Shown: one piece after another, positions 8,106-15,609 of the stretch
How the letters are laid out: each line of letters begins with the position of its first letter
Numbering within the stretch: position 1 is the first letter of the stretch
NCBI GenBank assembly: GCA_964517175.1
Contig: CAZFBU010000097.1
Span: 1 to 16,687, forward strand
Source: JADJNW01 sp964517175
Lineage (GTDB): Bacteria; Bacteroidota; Bacteroidia; Chitinophagales; Saprospiraceae
Direction: 5' to 3'
Length of the DNA stretch: 16,687 bases
Made by a program: the position numbers and the translations under genes
The notes under the pieces: generated by a model
Told to the model about the DNA's origin: nothing
The model's input: the letters and a program-made list of their open reading frames with translations, nothing else
The model's database searches: none

Positions 8106-9482
8106 ATGAAAAAATATATCACTTTTATAATGGTCCTTTTTAGCGTTGTCGTCCTTTTCGCGCAGCCGCAAATGGGCAACCTGCTCATCAAAAACGGGAC
8201 CGTACTCACCATCACCGATGGCGTGAAGGAAAGTACCGATGTACTCATTCAAAATGGAAAAATCACTCGTATCGGTCAGAATATCAGCGCCCCGGGCGGC
8301 GTGGAAGTGATCGACGCCACCGGGCAGTTTGTAATGCCGGGCATCATTGATGCACATTCGCATATCGGGATTGATGCCGTAAATGAAGCCACCAATCCGG
8401 TAACCGCCGAGGTATTCACCGGTGATGCCATTGACCCGTTTGATATTTCCATTTATCGCGCATTGGCGGGCGGCTGCACGTCTTCCCATGCCATGCACGG
8501 TTCGGCAAACGCCATCGGCGGGCAGTGCGAAACCATCAAGCACCGCTGGGGGGTATATAATCCTTCTGATTTGAAAATGAAAGATGCGCCGCGTACCATC
8601 AAGTTCGCTTTGGGCGAAAACCCGATGCGCGTACACGGCGAAGGCAGAAACATCGTGCCCCGCACCCGCATGGGCGTGGAGTTTGTGATTCGCAAAGCTT
8701 TCACCGAAGGGCAAAAGTACATGGAAGCCTGGCAACAATACGAACAGGATAAAGCTGCCGGCAAACCGGTCGTGCCACCGACTTACGATCGTCGCCTGCA
8801 AACCATGGCCGACATCCTGAAAGGCGACATCATCGTGCATTGCCATTCTTACCGCGCCGACGAAATCTACATGCTGGTGAATGTATTCAAAGACTTTGGT
8901 ATCAAAGACCTGGTTTTTCAGCACGTCAACGAAGGCTTCAAAGTAGCGCCGGAACTGGCGGAATTTGGCGCGGGCGCATCCGTATTTGCGGATTGGTGGG
9001 CGTACAAATTCGAGGTGTATTATTCCACCGCTTACAATGCCGCCATCCTCACCAGGAACGGCGTCGTAACTTCCATTAACTCCGACTCCGGCGATTATAT
9101 TCGCCACCTGTTTCACCAGGCAGGCAAGACACAGCGTTACGGCGGACTCACCGACGAAGAAGCCCTGGCGCTCATCACCATCAATCCGGCGAAACAACTG
9201 GGCATCGACAACCGCGTCGGCTCTATCGAAGTAGGGAAAGACGGCGATATTGCCATTTTCAGTGCGCACCCGCTTTCCGTTTATGCTGTGCCGCAAAAAA
9301 CCATCGTGGATGGCGTCATCTATTTTGATATCGAAAAAGACCCGGACGATATGCGCGTAAGCGTGGACCCCAAAGAGGCCTTCCCGGCTTTCTACCTCGA
9401 GCAGGGGCACGAGCATGAAGATCGCTGCATGCAGGGGGTCTATGAGCAGCTATTCGGTTATTTTGCCGAAGAGCGCGATTAA
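8106..9482 (+). CDS. Exported metal-dependent amidohydrolase (imidazolonepropionase-like), catalytically intact
   Basis: The 458-residue product has a short signal peptide (MKKYITFIMVLFSVVVLFAQ). It keeps the complete amidohydrolase ligand set: MPGIIDAHSH (77–86) gives His84 and His86; TIKFALGENPMRVHGE (164–179) contains the expected carboxylated Lys166; VHCHSYRAD (244–252) gives His245 and His247; FQHVNEGF (271–278) gives His273; SINSDSGDY (323–331) gives Asp327. The C-terminal INPAKQLGI and GSIEVGKDGDIAIF complete the beta-sandwich. Members of this branch hydrolyse cyclic amides or dipeptides such as Xaa-Pro; the substrate here is unknown. It sits 42 bp after and 59 bp before two paralogues that lack the histidines, so it is the likely catalytic member of the set. 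The start is supported by the signal peptide and an A-rich upstream stretch. Confidence 0.93.
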   Translation: MKKYITFIMVLFSVVVLFAQPQMGNLLIKNGTVLTITDGVKESTDVLIQNGKITRIGQNISAPGGVEVIDATGQFVMPGIIDAHSHIGIDAVNEATNPVTAEVFTGDAIDPFDISIYRALAGGCTSSHAMHGSANAIGGQCETIKHRWGVYNPSDLKMKDAPRTIKFALGENPMRVHGEGRNIVPRTRMGVEFVIRKAFTEGQKYMEAWQQYEQDKAAGKPVVPPTYDRRLQTMADILKGDIIVHCHSYRADEIYMLVNVFKDFGIKDLVFQHVNEGFKVAPELAEFGAGASVFADWWAYKFEVYYSTAYNAAILTRNGVVTSINSDSGDYIRHLFHQAGKTQRYGGLTDEEALALITINPAKQLGIDNRVGSIEVGKDGDIAIFSAHPLSVYAVPQKTIVDGVIYFDIEKDPDDMRVSVDPKEAFPAFYLEQGHEHEDRCMQGVYEQLFGYFAEERD

Positions 9483-9541
9483 TTTCGGATGCATTGATGA
9501 CCTTTTTTTAATTCAAATTTTCCATTTCAGAATTTTCGATT

Positions 9542-10843
9542 ATGAGACATATAAAAATCTTCTTTTCAACGCTGCTGCTCTGCCTGCTACTCACGGCAGC
9601 TCTGCAGGCGCAGATCACCGAAAAACCCGTGCGTGGCACTTTTGCACTGACCAATGCCACCATCGAAACGGTGACCAACGGCACGGTACAGGGTACCTTA
9701 ATCATTCAAGATGGCAAAATCACGGCCCTCGGCGCGGATGCTGCTATTCCGGCAGGTGCAGAAAGCATCGACTGCTCGGGCAAGTTCGTTTATCCCGGCT
9801 TCATTGACGGCGGAACAAATCTCGGCCTGTCGGAAGTTGGCTCGGTTTCCGTGACGCAGGATTTCAACGAAATCGGCGAACTCGCGCCACAAATGCAGGC
9901 GCTCACCGCCGTGAACCCCAATTCCGCCGCTATTCCGGTGACGCGCGTAGATGGCGTAACGACCGTCATTACAAAACCCTCCGGGGGCTTGTTTCCGGGT
10001 ACGGCAGCGCTCATCAACCTGGTTGGCTATACGCCTGACCAAATGTACGCGGGTTTCAAAGGTGTGATCCTGAATTTTCCTTCTGTTCGTCGTCGTCGCT
10101 TTGGCGACAACCGCTCGGAGGAAGAATTGAAGAAAGAACAGGAAAAACAACTCAAGCAACTGAATGAAGTTTGGGATGAAACCAAGCTTTATGCTAAAAT
10201 CAAAAAGGACGGCGGGCAAACAGAGTACAACCCGGAACTGGAAGCCCTGATGCCGGTTGTGAATGGAGACATGATGCTGATGGTGGAAGCAAATCGCTAT
10301 ACCGACATTGAAGCAGCCCTCAAGTGGATCAAGGAGAAAAAAATTAAAAACGTAGTGCTCACCGGTGTCGCAGAAGGCTGGCGCGTGGCGGATCAGATCG
10401 CTGCGGCGAAAGTACCGGTCATCACCGGGCCGGTCATCACGACGCCTACGCGCCCCACCGACCGCTACGACCGCGCGTACGCCAATGCCGGTATGATGCA
10501 GAAGGCAGGGGTAAAAGTTGCCATTCGCTCCAATGACATGGAAAACGTGCGCAATCTGCCCTTCCACGTCGGGTTTGCGGTTGCTTATGGAATGGATAAA
10601 AAAGCAGCGCTGGAGGCAGTGACCATCGTACCGGCGCAAATATTTGACGTAGCCGACCAGATCGGTTCGCTGGAGGTAGGCAAAAGCGCCACGCTCTTTA
10701 TCTGTGATGGCGATCCGTTCGAGACGAAAACGCAGATCAGCGGCTTGTTCATTGATGGCTGGAAAATGTCGCTCGAAAGCCGCCACACGCAACTCTACGA
10801 AGAATTCCTGGAGCGCACACCCGGTGTGACCAAAGGCGAATAA
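9542..10843 (+). CDS. Exported amidohydrolase-superfamily protein lacking the metal-binding histidines
   Basis: The 433-residue product has a clear signal peptide (MRHIKIFFSTLLLCLLLTAA, cleavage after LQA or QAQ). The fold marks are present: YPGFIDGGTNLGLSEVG (84–100), VTRVDGVTTVI (133–143), TIVPAQIFDVADQIGSLEVG (361–380). The HxH position is Gly91/Asn93, the second His pair aligns with Met247/Glu249, and the third His with Gly275; Asp332 aligns with the conserved C-terminal Asp. VAEGWRVADQI (276–286) closely matches VKQGWQVADLI in the first gene of the operon, so these two are closer to each other than to the intact middle protein. An Arg/Lys/Glu-rich insertion lies at 183–222. It is the last gene before a strong terminator. 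Probably a non-catalytic or differently acting partner of the middle enzyme. Confidence 0.85.
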   Translation: MRHIKIFFSTLLLCLLLTAALQAQITEKPVRGTFALTNATIETVTNGTVQGTLIIQDGKITALGADAAIPAGAESIDCSGKFVYPGFIDGGTNLGLSEVGSVSVTQDFNEIGELAPQMQALTAVNPNSAAIPVTRVDGVTTVITKPSGGLFPGTAALINLVGYTPDQMYAGFKGVILNFPSVRRRRFGDNRSEEELKKEQEKQLKQLNEVWDETKLYAKIKKDGGQTEYNPELEALMPVVNGDMMLMVEANRYTDIEAALKWIKEKKIKNVVLTGVAEGWRVADQIAAAKVPVITGPVITTPTRPTDRYDRAYANAGMMQKAGVKVAIRSNDMENVRNLPFHVGFAVAYGMDKKAALEAVTIVPAQIFDVADQIGSLEVGKSATLFICDGDPFETKTQISGLFIDGWKMSLESRHTQLYEEFLERTPGVTKGE

Positions 10844-10871
10844 TTGTCAAAACAATTGATTTTTAGACAGT

Positions 10872-10917
10872 AAAGTGCAGAGAAGGATGCGTTCTTTCTT
10901 TGCACTTTTTTATTTTT
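10872..10917 (+). terminator. Intrinsic terminator after the amidohydrolase operon
   Basis: AAAGTGCA (10872–10879) and TGCACTTT (10901–10908) form a perfect 8-bp stem that can be extended inward by further A:U and G:U pairs between GAGAAGGA and TTCTTTCTT. It is followed by a T-rich tract to 10917. It lies 29 bp after the stop codon at 10843. Confidence 0.8.
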
Positions 10918-10918
10918 G
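10911..10918 (+). promoter_or_regulatory. Candidate -7 box for the ACMSD gene
   Basis: TATTTTTG is a perfect TAnnTTTG match 28 bp before the ATG at 10947; initiation would be near 10925. No good -33 TTG lies at the usual distance, and the box shares bases with the T-tract of the preceding terminator, so this is tentative. Confidence 0.35.
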
Positions 10919-10946
10919 AATCACGAATCCAAATAAAATCTAAATT

Positions 10947-11954
10947 ATGCTCAAAATCGACATGCACACCCATATCATCCCGCAGCATCTGCCGCGCTGG
11001 ATGGATAAATTCGGCTATGAAGGCTTTATCCATCTGGATCATCACAAGCCCGGGCATGCCCGCATGATGATGGGCAACGAGTTTTTCCGCGAAATCTGTT
11101 CTAATTGCTGGGACCCCCGGGAACGCATCGAAGAATACGCTCGCTTCCATACCCAGGTGCAGGTTGTGTGCACCATTCCAGTGCTGTTCTCCTACTGGGC
11201 GAAGCCGCAGGATGGGTTAGAGGTGTCGGCGTATTTGAATGATGATATTGCGGAATTAGTGACGAAATACCCGAAAAACTATATCGGTCTTGGCGCTCTG
11301 CCCATGCAAGCGCCGGAACTGGCGATCAAAGAACTTGAGCGCTGCAAAGACATCGGATTAGTCGGCGTGCAGATTGGCTCCAACATCAACGATAAAAACC
11401 TGAGCGAACCGGAATTCTTCCCGGTCTTCGAAGCATTGGAACGCCTCGACATGGCGCTCCTCGTGCACCCCTGGAACATGATGGGCTTTCACGCCATGCG
11501 CAAGTACTGGCTGCCCTGGCTGGTGGGTATGCCTGCAGAGACGTCCCGCGCGATTTGCTCGATGATCTTTGGCGGTGTGTTTGCCAAATTTCCGATGCTG
11601 CGGGTTTGCTTCGCACACGCGGGCGGCTCTTTTCTGCCAACTATCGGGCGTATCGAGCATGGTTATCGTTGCCGCCCCGACCTGGTGGCCATCGACTGCG
11701 AGACCAACCCCCGCGAATTTCTCGGCAAATTCTGGGTGGACTGCATCACCCACGACCCCAAGCTGTTGCAGTATGTACTGGACGTTGCCGGCTCGGACAA
11801 AGTCACACTCGGCTCGGATTATCCTTTCCCGCTGGGCGATCTGGAAATCGGCGCTTTTGTTGAAAAAATGGATTTGCCAAAACAAACCGTCAAGCAGATT
11901 TTCTGTGATAACACACTGGCGTGGCTGGGGCTCGATCAGGAAATTCTCGTGTAA
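10947..11954 (+). CDS. acmsd: 2-amino-3-carboxymuconate-6-semialdehyde decarboxylase (ACMSD)
   Basis: The 335-residue protein matches the family length and is recognisable along its whole length. It removes CO2 from 2-amino-3-carboxymuconate semialdehyde (EC 4.1.1.45) in the kynurenine route of tryptophan breakdown and diverts that intermediate from quinolinate. Visible residues: IDMHTH (4–9) with zinc ligands His7 and His9, HPW (174–176) with His174, GSDYPFPLG (289–297) with Asp291, plus Arg48 and Trp188 (active site) and His224 in FAHAGG. Long stretches such as IPVLFSYWAKP, LPMQAPELA and YWLPWLVGMPAET are those of characterised ACMSDs, including the human enzyme as I remember it. There is no signal peptide, so it is cytoplasmic. 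It follows a terminator and probably has its own promoter. No other kynurenine-pathway gene is in the window. It belongs to the same superfamily as the three preceding proteins but to a distant branch. Confidence 0.95.
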   Translation: MLKIDMHTHIIPQHLPRWMDKFGYEGFIHLDHHKPGHARMMMGNEFFREICSNCWDPRERIEEYARFHTQVQVVCTIPVLFSYWAKPQDGLEVSAYLNDDIAELVTKYPKNYIGLGALPMQAPELAIKELERCKDIGLVGVQIGSNINDKNLSEPEFFPVFEALERLDMALLVHPWNMMGFHAMRKYWLPWLVGMPAETSRAICSMIFGGVFAKFPMLRVCFAHAGGSFLPTIGRIEHGYRCRPDLVAIDCETNPREFLGKFWVDCITHDPKLLQYVLDVAGSDKVTLGSDYPFPLGDLEIGAFVEKMDLPKQTVKQIFCDNTLAWLGLDQEILV

Positions 11955-12048
11955 AAATGCCGACTTAGTGGCTCAAGTCATAAATTATTGACAATCAGCT
12001 AAGCTGCAATGATCGCATGGATAAAGCGAGATAACTACTGTCAAATAA

Positions 12049-12129
12049 TTCGGACTAGTCGCACTGGTGAGCTATGCCACGCTGGGCGGTTTCGCAGTAA
12101 TGATGGTATTGGATGTAGCACTGGGATGA
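12049..12129 (+). pseudogene. 3' remnant of a ZIP-family metal transporter
   Basis: One frame reads 26 codons to a TGA at 12127–12129 and ends with GGFAVMMVLDVALG. This resembles the last transmembrane helix and terminal residues of bacterial ZIP (zinc/iron permease) transporters. The frame is closed by TAA at 12046–12048, there is no start codon, and the rest of the transporter is absent upstream. The likely history is deletion of most of a transporter gene that once stood between the ACMSD and TPR genes. The assignment rests on a short hydrophobic motif recalled from the family, so it is moderate. Confidence 0.5.
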
Positions 12130-12255
12130 TTTTTCTACATAACTACCAAGTCTTCTGCCCCTAACATATTACAATAAAATTCACTTATTTTTTTATTAAA
12201 ATTTATTATATACGTTTAAATACCGTGCAACATTTTTCAGATGAAACTTTTCATA

Positions 12256-12269
12256 AATTATTAATAATT
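12256..12269. repeat. 14-bp perfect palindrome
   Basis: AATTATTAATAATT equals its own reverse complement. It lies about 80 bp upstream of the -7 match for the TPR gene. In such AT-rich DNA it may be chance; an operator role is only a possibility. Confidence 0.3.
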
Positions 12270-12348
12270 AGCATCTTAGAGCATTTCTACCACTTCCTGT
12301 TACAAACCTACCGTTTCATTAATTATATCCGCCATTATGCTCAATAAG

Positions 12349-12356
12349 TAGCTTTG
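12349..12356 (+). promoter_or_regulatory. Candidate -7 box for the TPR gene
   Basis: TAGCTTTG is a perfect match to TAnnTTTG, 59 bp before the ATG at 12416, predicting transcription from about 12363. No TTG is found at the usual -33 distance, so the match is incomplete. Confidence 0.4.
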
Positions 12357-12415
12357 TTACTGCGTTTTTGTGTAAATTCACGTTTTGATTATATGCACGA
12401 CAAAGCTTGATCCCT

Positions 12416-13810
12416 ATGAACTACGAAGAAAATCAGACGATACTGGACCTGATAACGGACTACGAAGCATCTCTGGAACGCGGGGAAGTCATTTTTCTCG
12501 ACGAAAAATCCTACCTGCAACTCATCGAATACTACGAAACCGAAGATCGCCTGGACCGCGCCCTGGAAGTCATCGAACGAGCGATCAAGACCCATCATTA
12601 CTCGGTAGATTTTTACATCAAAAAAGCTCAGTTGCTCATTGATGACCAGCAGGATGCACAGGCATTGCTGGTGCTGGAGCAGGCTGATAACCTGGCGCCT
12701 GCCGAACCGGAAATTGCACTGCTGCGCGTGGAAGCGCTCGCCAATGTGGGGCTGTATTTTGAAGCATTCAACCTGTTGAATGATTTGAAAAAAGAGGCCG
12801 AAAACGAACTGCTGACGGAGGTATATGTGCAGGAAGCCCTGGTATATGAAACGATGAGTGAACACGAACGCGCCTTCCAGTCGCTGCGATCTGCGCTACT
12901 GGTGGACCCGCACCATCGGGAAGCCCTGGAGCGCATTTGGTTGTGTATCGAACTGACCAAAAAGTACGATGAAAGCGTTGCATTGCACAAGGAATTGATC
13001 GACCTGGCACCCTATTCGTACCTGGCCTGGTACAATCTGGGCCACGCACAGGCTTACCTCGGCAATTACAACGAGGCGATTGAAGCCTATGAGTACGCTT
13101 TTATCATCAACGAAAAATTTGAATTTGCTTACCGGGATTGTGCCGAATTGTGTTTTGAGATCAAAAAATACCGCAAAGCGCTGCGCTGCTATCTCGAACT
13201 ACTGGAACAAACCAGCCCCGATACCGAGCTTTACTGCTCCATCGGGCAATGCTACCAGCAACTGGAGGCGTACCCGTCTGCCCGGACATTCTACCTGAAA
13301 GCGCTCCAATCCGACCCGCTCAACGATGAAGTGTATTTCTATCTTGGCGAATGTTATGCCGAGGAAGGGCGTCTGAAAAACGCGGTTCGGTTTTACAAGA
13401 AAGCTATAAAAATAGAGCAAAATCGTGAGGAATATTTCGCAGCCATCGCCGAAGCGTACGCTGAATTGGGCGATTTGAAAAAAGCAGAAACCAACTTCAA
13501 AAAAGCCATTGACCTGGCACCCGACCAGATCGAATACTGGATGCAGTACACCAGCTTTCTGATCGAATACAACCGCATGGAAGAGGCGCTCCACACGCTG
13601 GAAGAAGCCGAAGATTTTGCACTTGGTACAGAACTGCTGTACTGCCGCATTGCCTGTCTGTTTGCGCTCGGTCATCGGCAGGAAGCATTTTACTGGCTGG
13701 GGGAAGCGCTACTCGAAGATTTCGACATGCACAGCGTCCTGTTTGGACTTATGCCCACACTGGAATCCGATTCGGAGGTCATTGCCGTCATTGCAGATCA
13801 CCTGGGATAA
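12416..13810 (+). CDS. Cytoplasmic tetratricopeptide-repeat protein of unknown function
   Basis: The 464-residue protein is almost wholly TPR units with the spacing W/L–G–Y–A–F–A–P: examples are YLAWYNLGHAQAYLGNYNEA, LYCSIGQCYQQLEAYPSART, VYFYLGECYAEEGRLKNAVR and YFAAIAEAYAELGDLKKAET. It is acidic, with no signal peptide, membrane segment or attached enzymatic domain, so it probably acts as a cytoplasmic protein-binding scaffold. The N-terminus (MNYEENQTILDLITDYEASL) resembles a conserved Bacteroidota TPR family whose function I do not know. I chose ATG at 12416; an in-frame TTG at 12407 would add three residues. It is single-gene, with its own candidate promoter, and faces the block C operon tail to tail. 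Confidence 0.85.
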   Translation: MNYEENQTILDLITDYEASLERGEVIFLDEKSYLQLIEYYETEDRLDRALEVIERAIKTHHYSVDFYIKKAQLLIDDQQDAQALLVLEQADNLAPAEPEIALLRVEALANVGLYFEAFNLLNDLKKEAENELLTEVYVQEALVYETMSEHERAFQSLRSALLVDPHHREALERIWLCIELTKKYDESVALHKELIDLAPYSYLAWYNLGHAQAYLGNYNEAIEAYEYAFIINEKFEFAYRDCAELCFEIKKYRKALRCYLELLEQTSPDTELYCSIGQCYQQLEAYPSARTFYLKALQSDPLNDEVYFYLGECYAEEGRLKNAVRFYKKAIKIEQNREEYFAAIAEAYAELGDLKKAETNFKKAIDLAPDQIEYWMQYTSFLIEYNRMEEALHTLEEAEDFALGTELLYCRIACLFALGHRQEAFYWLGEALLEDFDMHSVLFGLMPTLESDSEVIAVIADHLG

Positions 13811-13854
13811 GCAGCTTTTTACAGCACAATTCAACGCGTCCTTACCCATTGAAA

Positions 13855-13875
13855 TTGGCACAAAATACTTGCCAA
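13855..13875. terminator. Weak hairpin between convergent genes
   Basis: TTGGCA (13855–13860) and TGCCAA (13870–13875) make a 6-bp stem with a 9-base loop in the 68-bp gap between two convergent genes. Read on the minus strand it is followed by only a short T-run (TTTC), so it is at best a weak terminator for the block C operon. Confidence 0.3.
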
Positions 13876-13878
13876 CGC

Positions 13879-14631
13879 TCATAAATTTTCCCAGGCATAC
13901 ACCGCTGCGCCGACCATGCCGGCGTTGTTGAGCAAATCTGCCGGAACAATTGGGGTGGAAATGCGCAGCCCGTCTTTGTAAAGATCAAACCGCTTGCTGG
14001 TGCCTCCGCCGAGAATAAAAAGATTGGGCGAAAACAGTAAGTCCAGGTGATCGAGATATTCACGAAATCTGCGCGCCCAGGCTTCCCACGAAAGGTCTTC
14101 GCGCTTTTTGGCATTATTGGAAGCATAAAACTCCGCCACTTCTTTGTGCCCTTTCAGGTACAAATGCCCCAACTCTGTATTCGGCAGCAAGTGCCCATTC
14201 GTGAAAACGCCCGTGCCCAGCCCCGAACCGATGGTGATCAGAATAACTGTGCCGGTTGCTCCTTTGCCCTTGCCAAAGCGCATTTCCGCCATGCCTGCAG
14301 CGTCGGCGTCATTCAGTACGAAGACCTCACTGCCCGTCGCTTCTGAAAACAACTCAGAAACATTCGTACCAATCCATGATTTGTGGATATTTGCTGCTGT
14401 ATAAGCTACTCCTTTTTTTATAATCGACGGAAAGCCGCAGCCAATGGGCCCATTCCAGTTGCTTTCGCGAAGGAGTTGCGCAAAAACTTTAGCCATTTCC
14501 TTCGGTGTAGAAGGATCGGGGGTGGGGTAGCGAAGCCGCTCGCTGAGCAATTCGCCGGTAGCCACGTCAATGATCGCACCTTTGATGCCCGAAGCGCCCA
14601 CGTCCACGCCAAAAATTTTGGTTTCTTGCAT
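13879..14631 (-). CDS. ppgK: Polyphosphate glucokinase (ROK family)
   Basis: The 250-residue product phosphorylates glucose, using polyphosphate (and possibly ATP), to glucose 6-phosphate (EC 2.7.1.63). Motifs in order: FGVDVGASGIKG (7–18), phosphate-binding loop of the ROK/actin-like fold; YTAANIHKSWIGTN (77–90), a stretch typical of PpgK; VLNDADAAGMAEMRFG (105–120) with the catalytic Asp108; ITIGSGLGTGV (132–142); and LPNTELGHL (149–157), with the family's ELGH but no CXCGXXGC zinc motif, as in PpgK. The C-terminal FILGGGTSKRFD closes the fold. It is cytoplasmic and close in length to actinobacterial PpgK. It is last in a four-gene operon, 17 bp after the PKD–cyclophilin gene. ATG at 14631 was preferred over a TTG at 14676, which would overlap the upstream gene and add 15 residues before the first strand. 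A strictly ATP-dependent ROK kinase is the alternative. Confidence 0.88.
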   Translation of the reverse strand: MQETKIFGVDVGASGIKGAIIDVATGELLSERLRYPTPDPSTPKEMAKVFAQLLRESNWNGPIGCGFPSIIKKGVAYTAANIHKSWIGTNVSELFSEATGSEVFVLNDADAAGMAEMRFGKGKGATGTVILITIGSGLGTGVFTNGHLLPNTELGHLYLKGHKEVAEFYASNNAKKREDLSWEAWARRFREYLDHLDLLFSPNLFILGGGTSKRFDLYKDGLRISTPIVPADLLNNAGMVGAAVYAWENL

Positions 14632-14648
14632 GCCTGTGGCGAAGGTTT

Positions 14649-15578
14649 TTATTTGATAACCGTCATTTTCATCCAAACATTGTCCAGCGGTCGGTCGCGC
14701 GGGTCGGTCTGCACTTTGGCAATTTCATCGATGACTTCCATGCCTTCGATCACCCGTCCGAATACGGTATAATCGCGATCGAGAAAGGGCGTACCACCTC
14801 GCTCCATATATGCCTCGCGCTGCGCCGTTCCATAGCGGAAGTTTTTCCGTGCCTCTATTTGATTGAGCGTAGCCTGCGTCGTCACTTGTCCGTGTACGAT
14901 ATAAAACTGCGAGCCAGAGGATCGTTTTTCAGGATTGACCTGATCGCCTTGCCGCGCCGCCGCCAGTACGCCTTTTGTGTGCACCAGTGTATCCACAAAT
15001 TCCGCCGGGAGTGTGTAGCCGGGGCCGCCTCTACCCAATACCTGATCGGGATAGGCATTGCGCGAATCCGGATCGCCGCCCTGAATCATAAAGCCTTCGA
15101 TCACGCGGTGGAACAGCAGGCTGTCGTAGAAGCTCTCCTCTGCCAGTTTGATAAAATTGTCGCGATGTTGCGGCGTTTCATCAAACAACTCCACCAGCAT
15201 ATTGCCGAAAGGGGTTTCGATTTCCACCAGGCATTTTTCCGGCGGATCAATGACAATATTTTTGCTCACGGTACGCGTTTTTTTTCCTTTGATTGCCGTA
15301 AGTTCTACCTGATACATCCCGGAGGACTTATAGGTATGCACGGGAAGCGAATCGGTCGAGGTCTTGCCATCGCCAAACGACCAGGCGTAAGTTTCGGCTT
15401 TTTCAGAATTATTCTCAAAGCGAATCTTCGACGGTGCGCGTTTGTCGCTTTCATAGTCGAATGCAAAATCTGCGATTGGACGCCCGCAGGAGGCGGAAAG
15501 CGCTACCAGCACCAGTAAGGCAAATATCTGATGATAATATTGCTTTCGTAAAAATAGTATTCGTTTCATCATGTTCAT
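14649..15578 (-). CDS. PKD-domain cyclophilin-type peptidyl-prolyl cis-trans isomerase, lipoprotein
   Basis: The 309-residue protein begins with a basic, hydrophobic lead ending in LSASC, so Cys31 is a probable lipidation site (loose lipobox). Residues about 35–110 form a PKD beta-sandwich with the hallmark YAWSFGDG (64–71). Residues about 115–309 are a cyclophilin: LLFHRVIEGFMIQGGDPDS (154–172) supplies the catalytic-site Arg158, Phe163 and Gln166, and GSQFYIVHG (222–230) supplies Phe226. Between FYIVHG and FLDRDYTVFG there are about 34 residues where typical cyclophilins have a short loop. It would fold proline-containing proteins in the periplasm or at the outer membrane, with PKD perhaps as an adhesion or spacer module. 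It follows its shorter paralogue by 31 bp and precedes ppgK by 17 bp. Confidence 0.92.
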   Translation of the reverse strand: MNMMKRILFLRKQYYHQIFALLVLVALSASCGRPIADFAFDYESDKRAPSKIRFENNSEKAETYAWSFGDGKTSTDSLPVHTYKSSGMYQVELTAIKGKKTRTVSKNIVIDPPEKCLVEIETPFGNMLVELFDETPQHRDNFIKLAEESFYDSLLFHRVIEGFMIQGGDPDSRNAYPDQVLGRGGPGYTLPAEFVDTLVHTKGVLAAARQGDQVNPEKRSSGSQFYIVHGQVTTQATLNQIEARKNFRYGTAQREAYMERGGTPFLDRDYTVFGRVIEGMEVIDEIAKVQTDPRDRPLDNVWMKMTVIK

Positions 15579-15609
15579 ATTACCATTTATGCAAACGTGT
15601 CAATGTATG

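Larger units (their letters stand above)
11955..12406. other. Gene-poor intergenic stretch with a transporter remnant
   Basis: About 450 bp without an intact gene. The left part has coding-like composition and contains the apparent ZIP transporter stump at 12049–12129; the right part (about 12150–12400) is strongly AT-rich, with a 14-bp palindrome and a -7 promoter match ahead of the TPR gene. I see no clear terminator for the ACMSD gene and no RNA gene. Confidence 0.6.

Noticed and set aside
8085..9416. 443-codon antisense open frame opposite the intact amidohydrolase
   Set aside because: It is the complementary shadow of a gene with full family motifs; its own translation is rich in His, Arg and Phe with no recognisable domain.
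9483..9541. T-run after the second amidohydrolase as a possible terminator
   Set aside because: No convincing GC stem precedes it, and the short gap to a paralogous gene suggests read-through.
9698..10792. 364-codon antisense open frame opposite the third amidohydrolase
   Set aside because: Shadow of a real gene; no domain, no signal and unusual composition.
14632..14676. Fifteen-codon N-terminal extension of the glucokinase from TTG at 14676
   Set aside because: It overlaps the end of the preceding gene and precedes the family's usual first strand; ATG at 14631 fits the family length.
15579..15609. TTGACA and TAATAT sequences just before the PKD–cyclophilin gene, resembling a sigma70 promoter
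   Set aside because: The -10-like element would lie directly on the start codon, and Bacteroidota do not use this consensus; the 31-bp gap fits an internal operon spacer.
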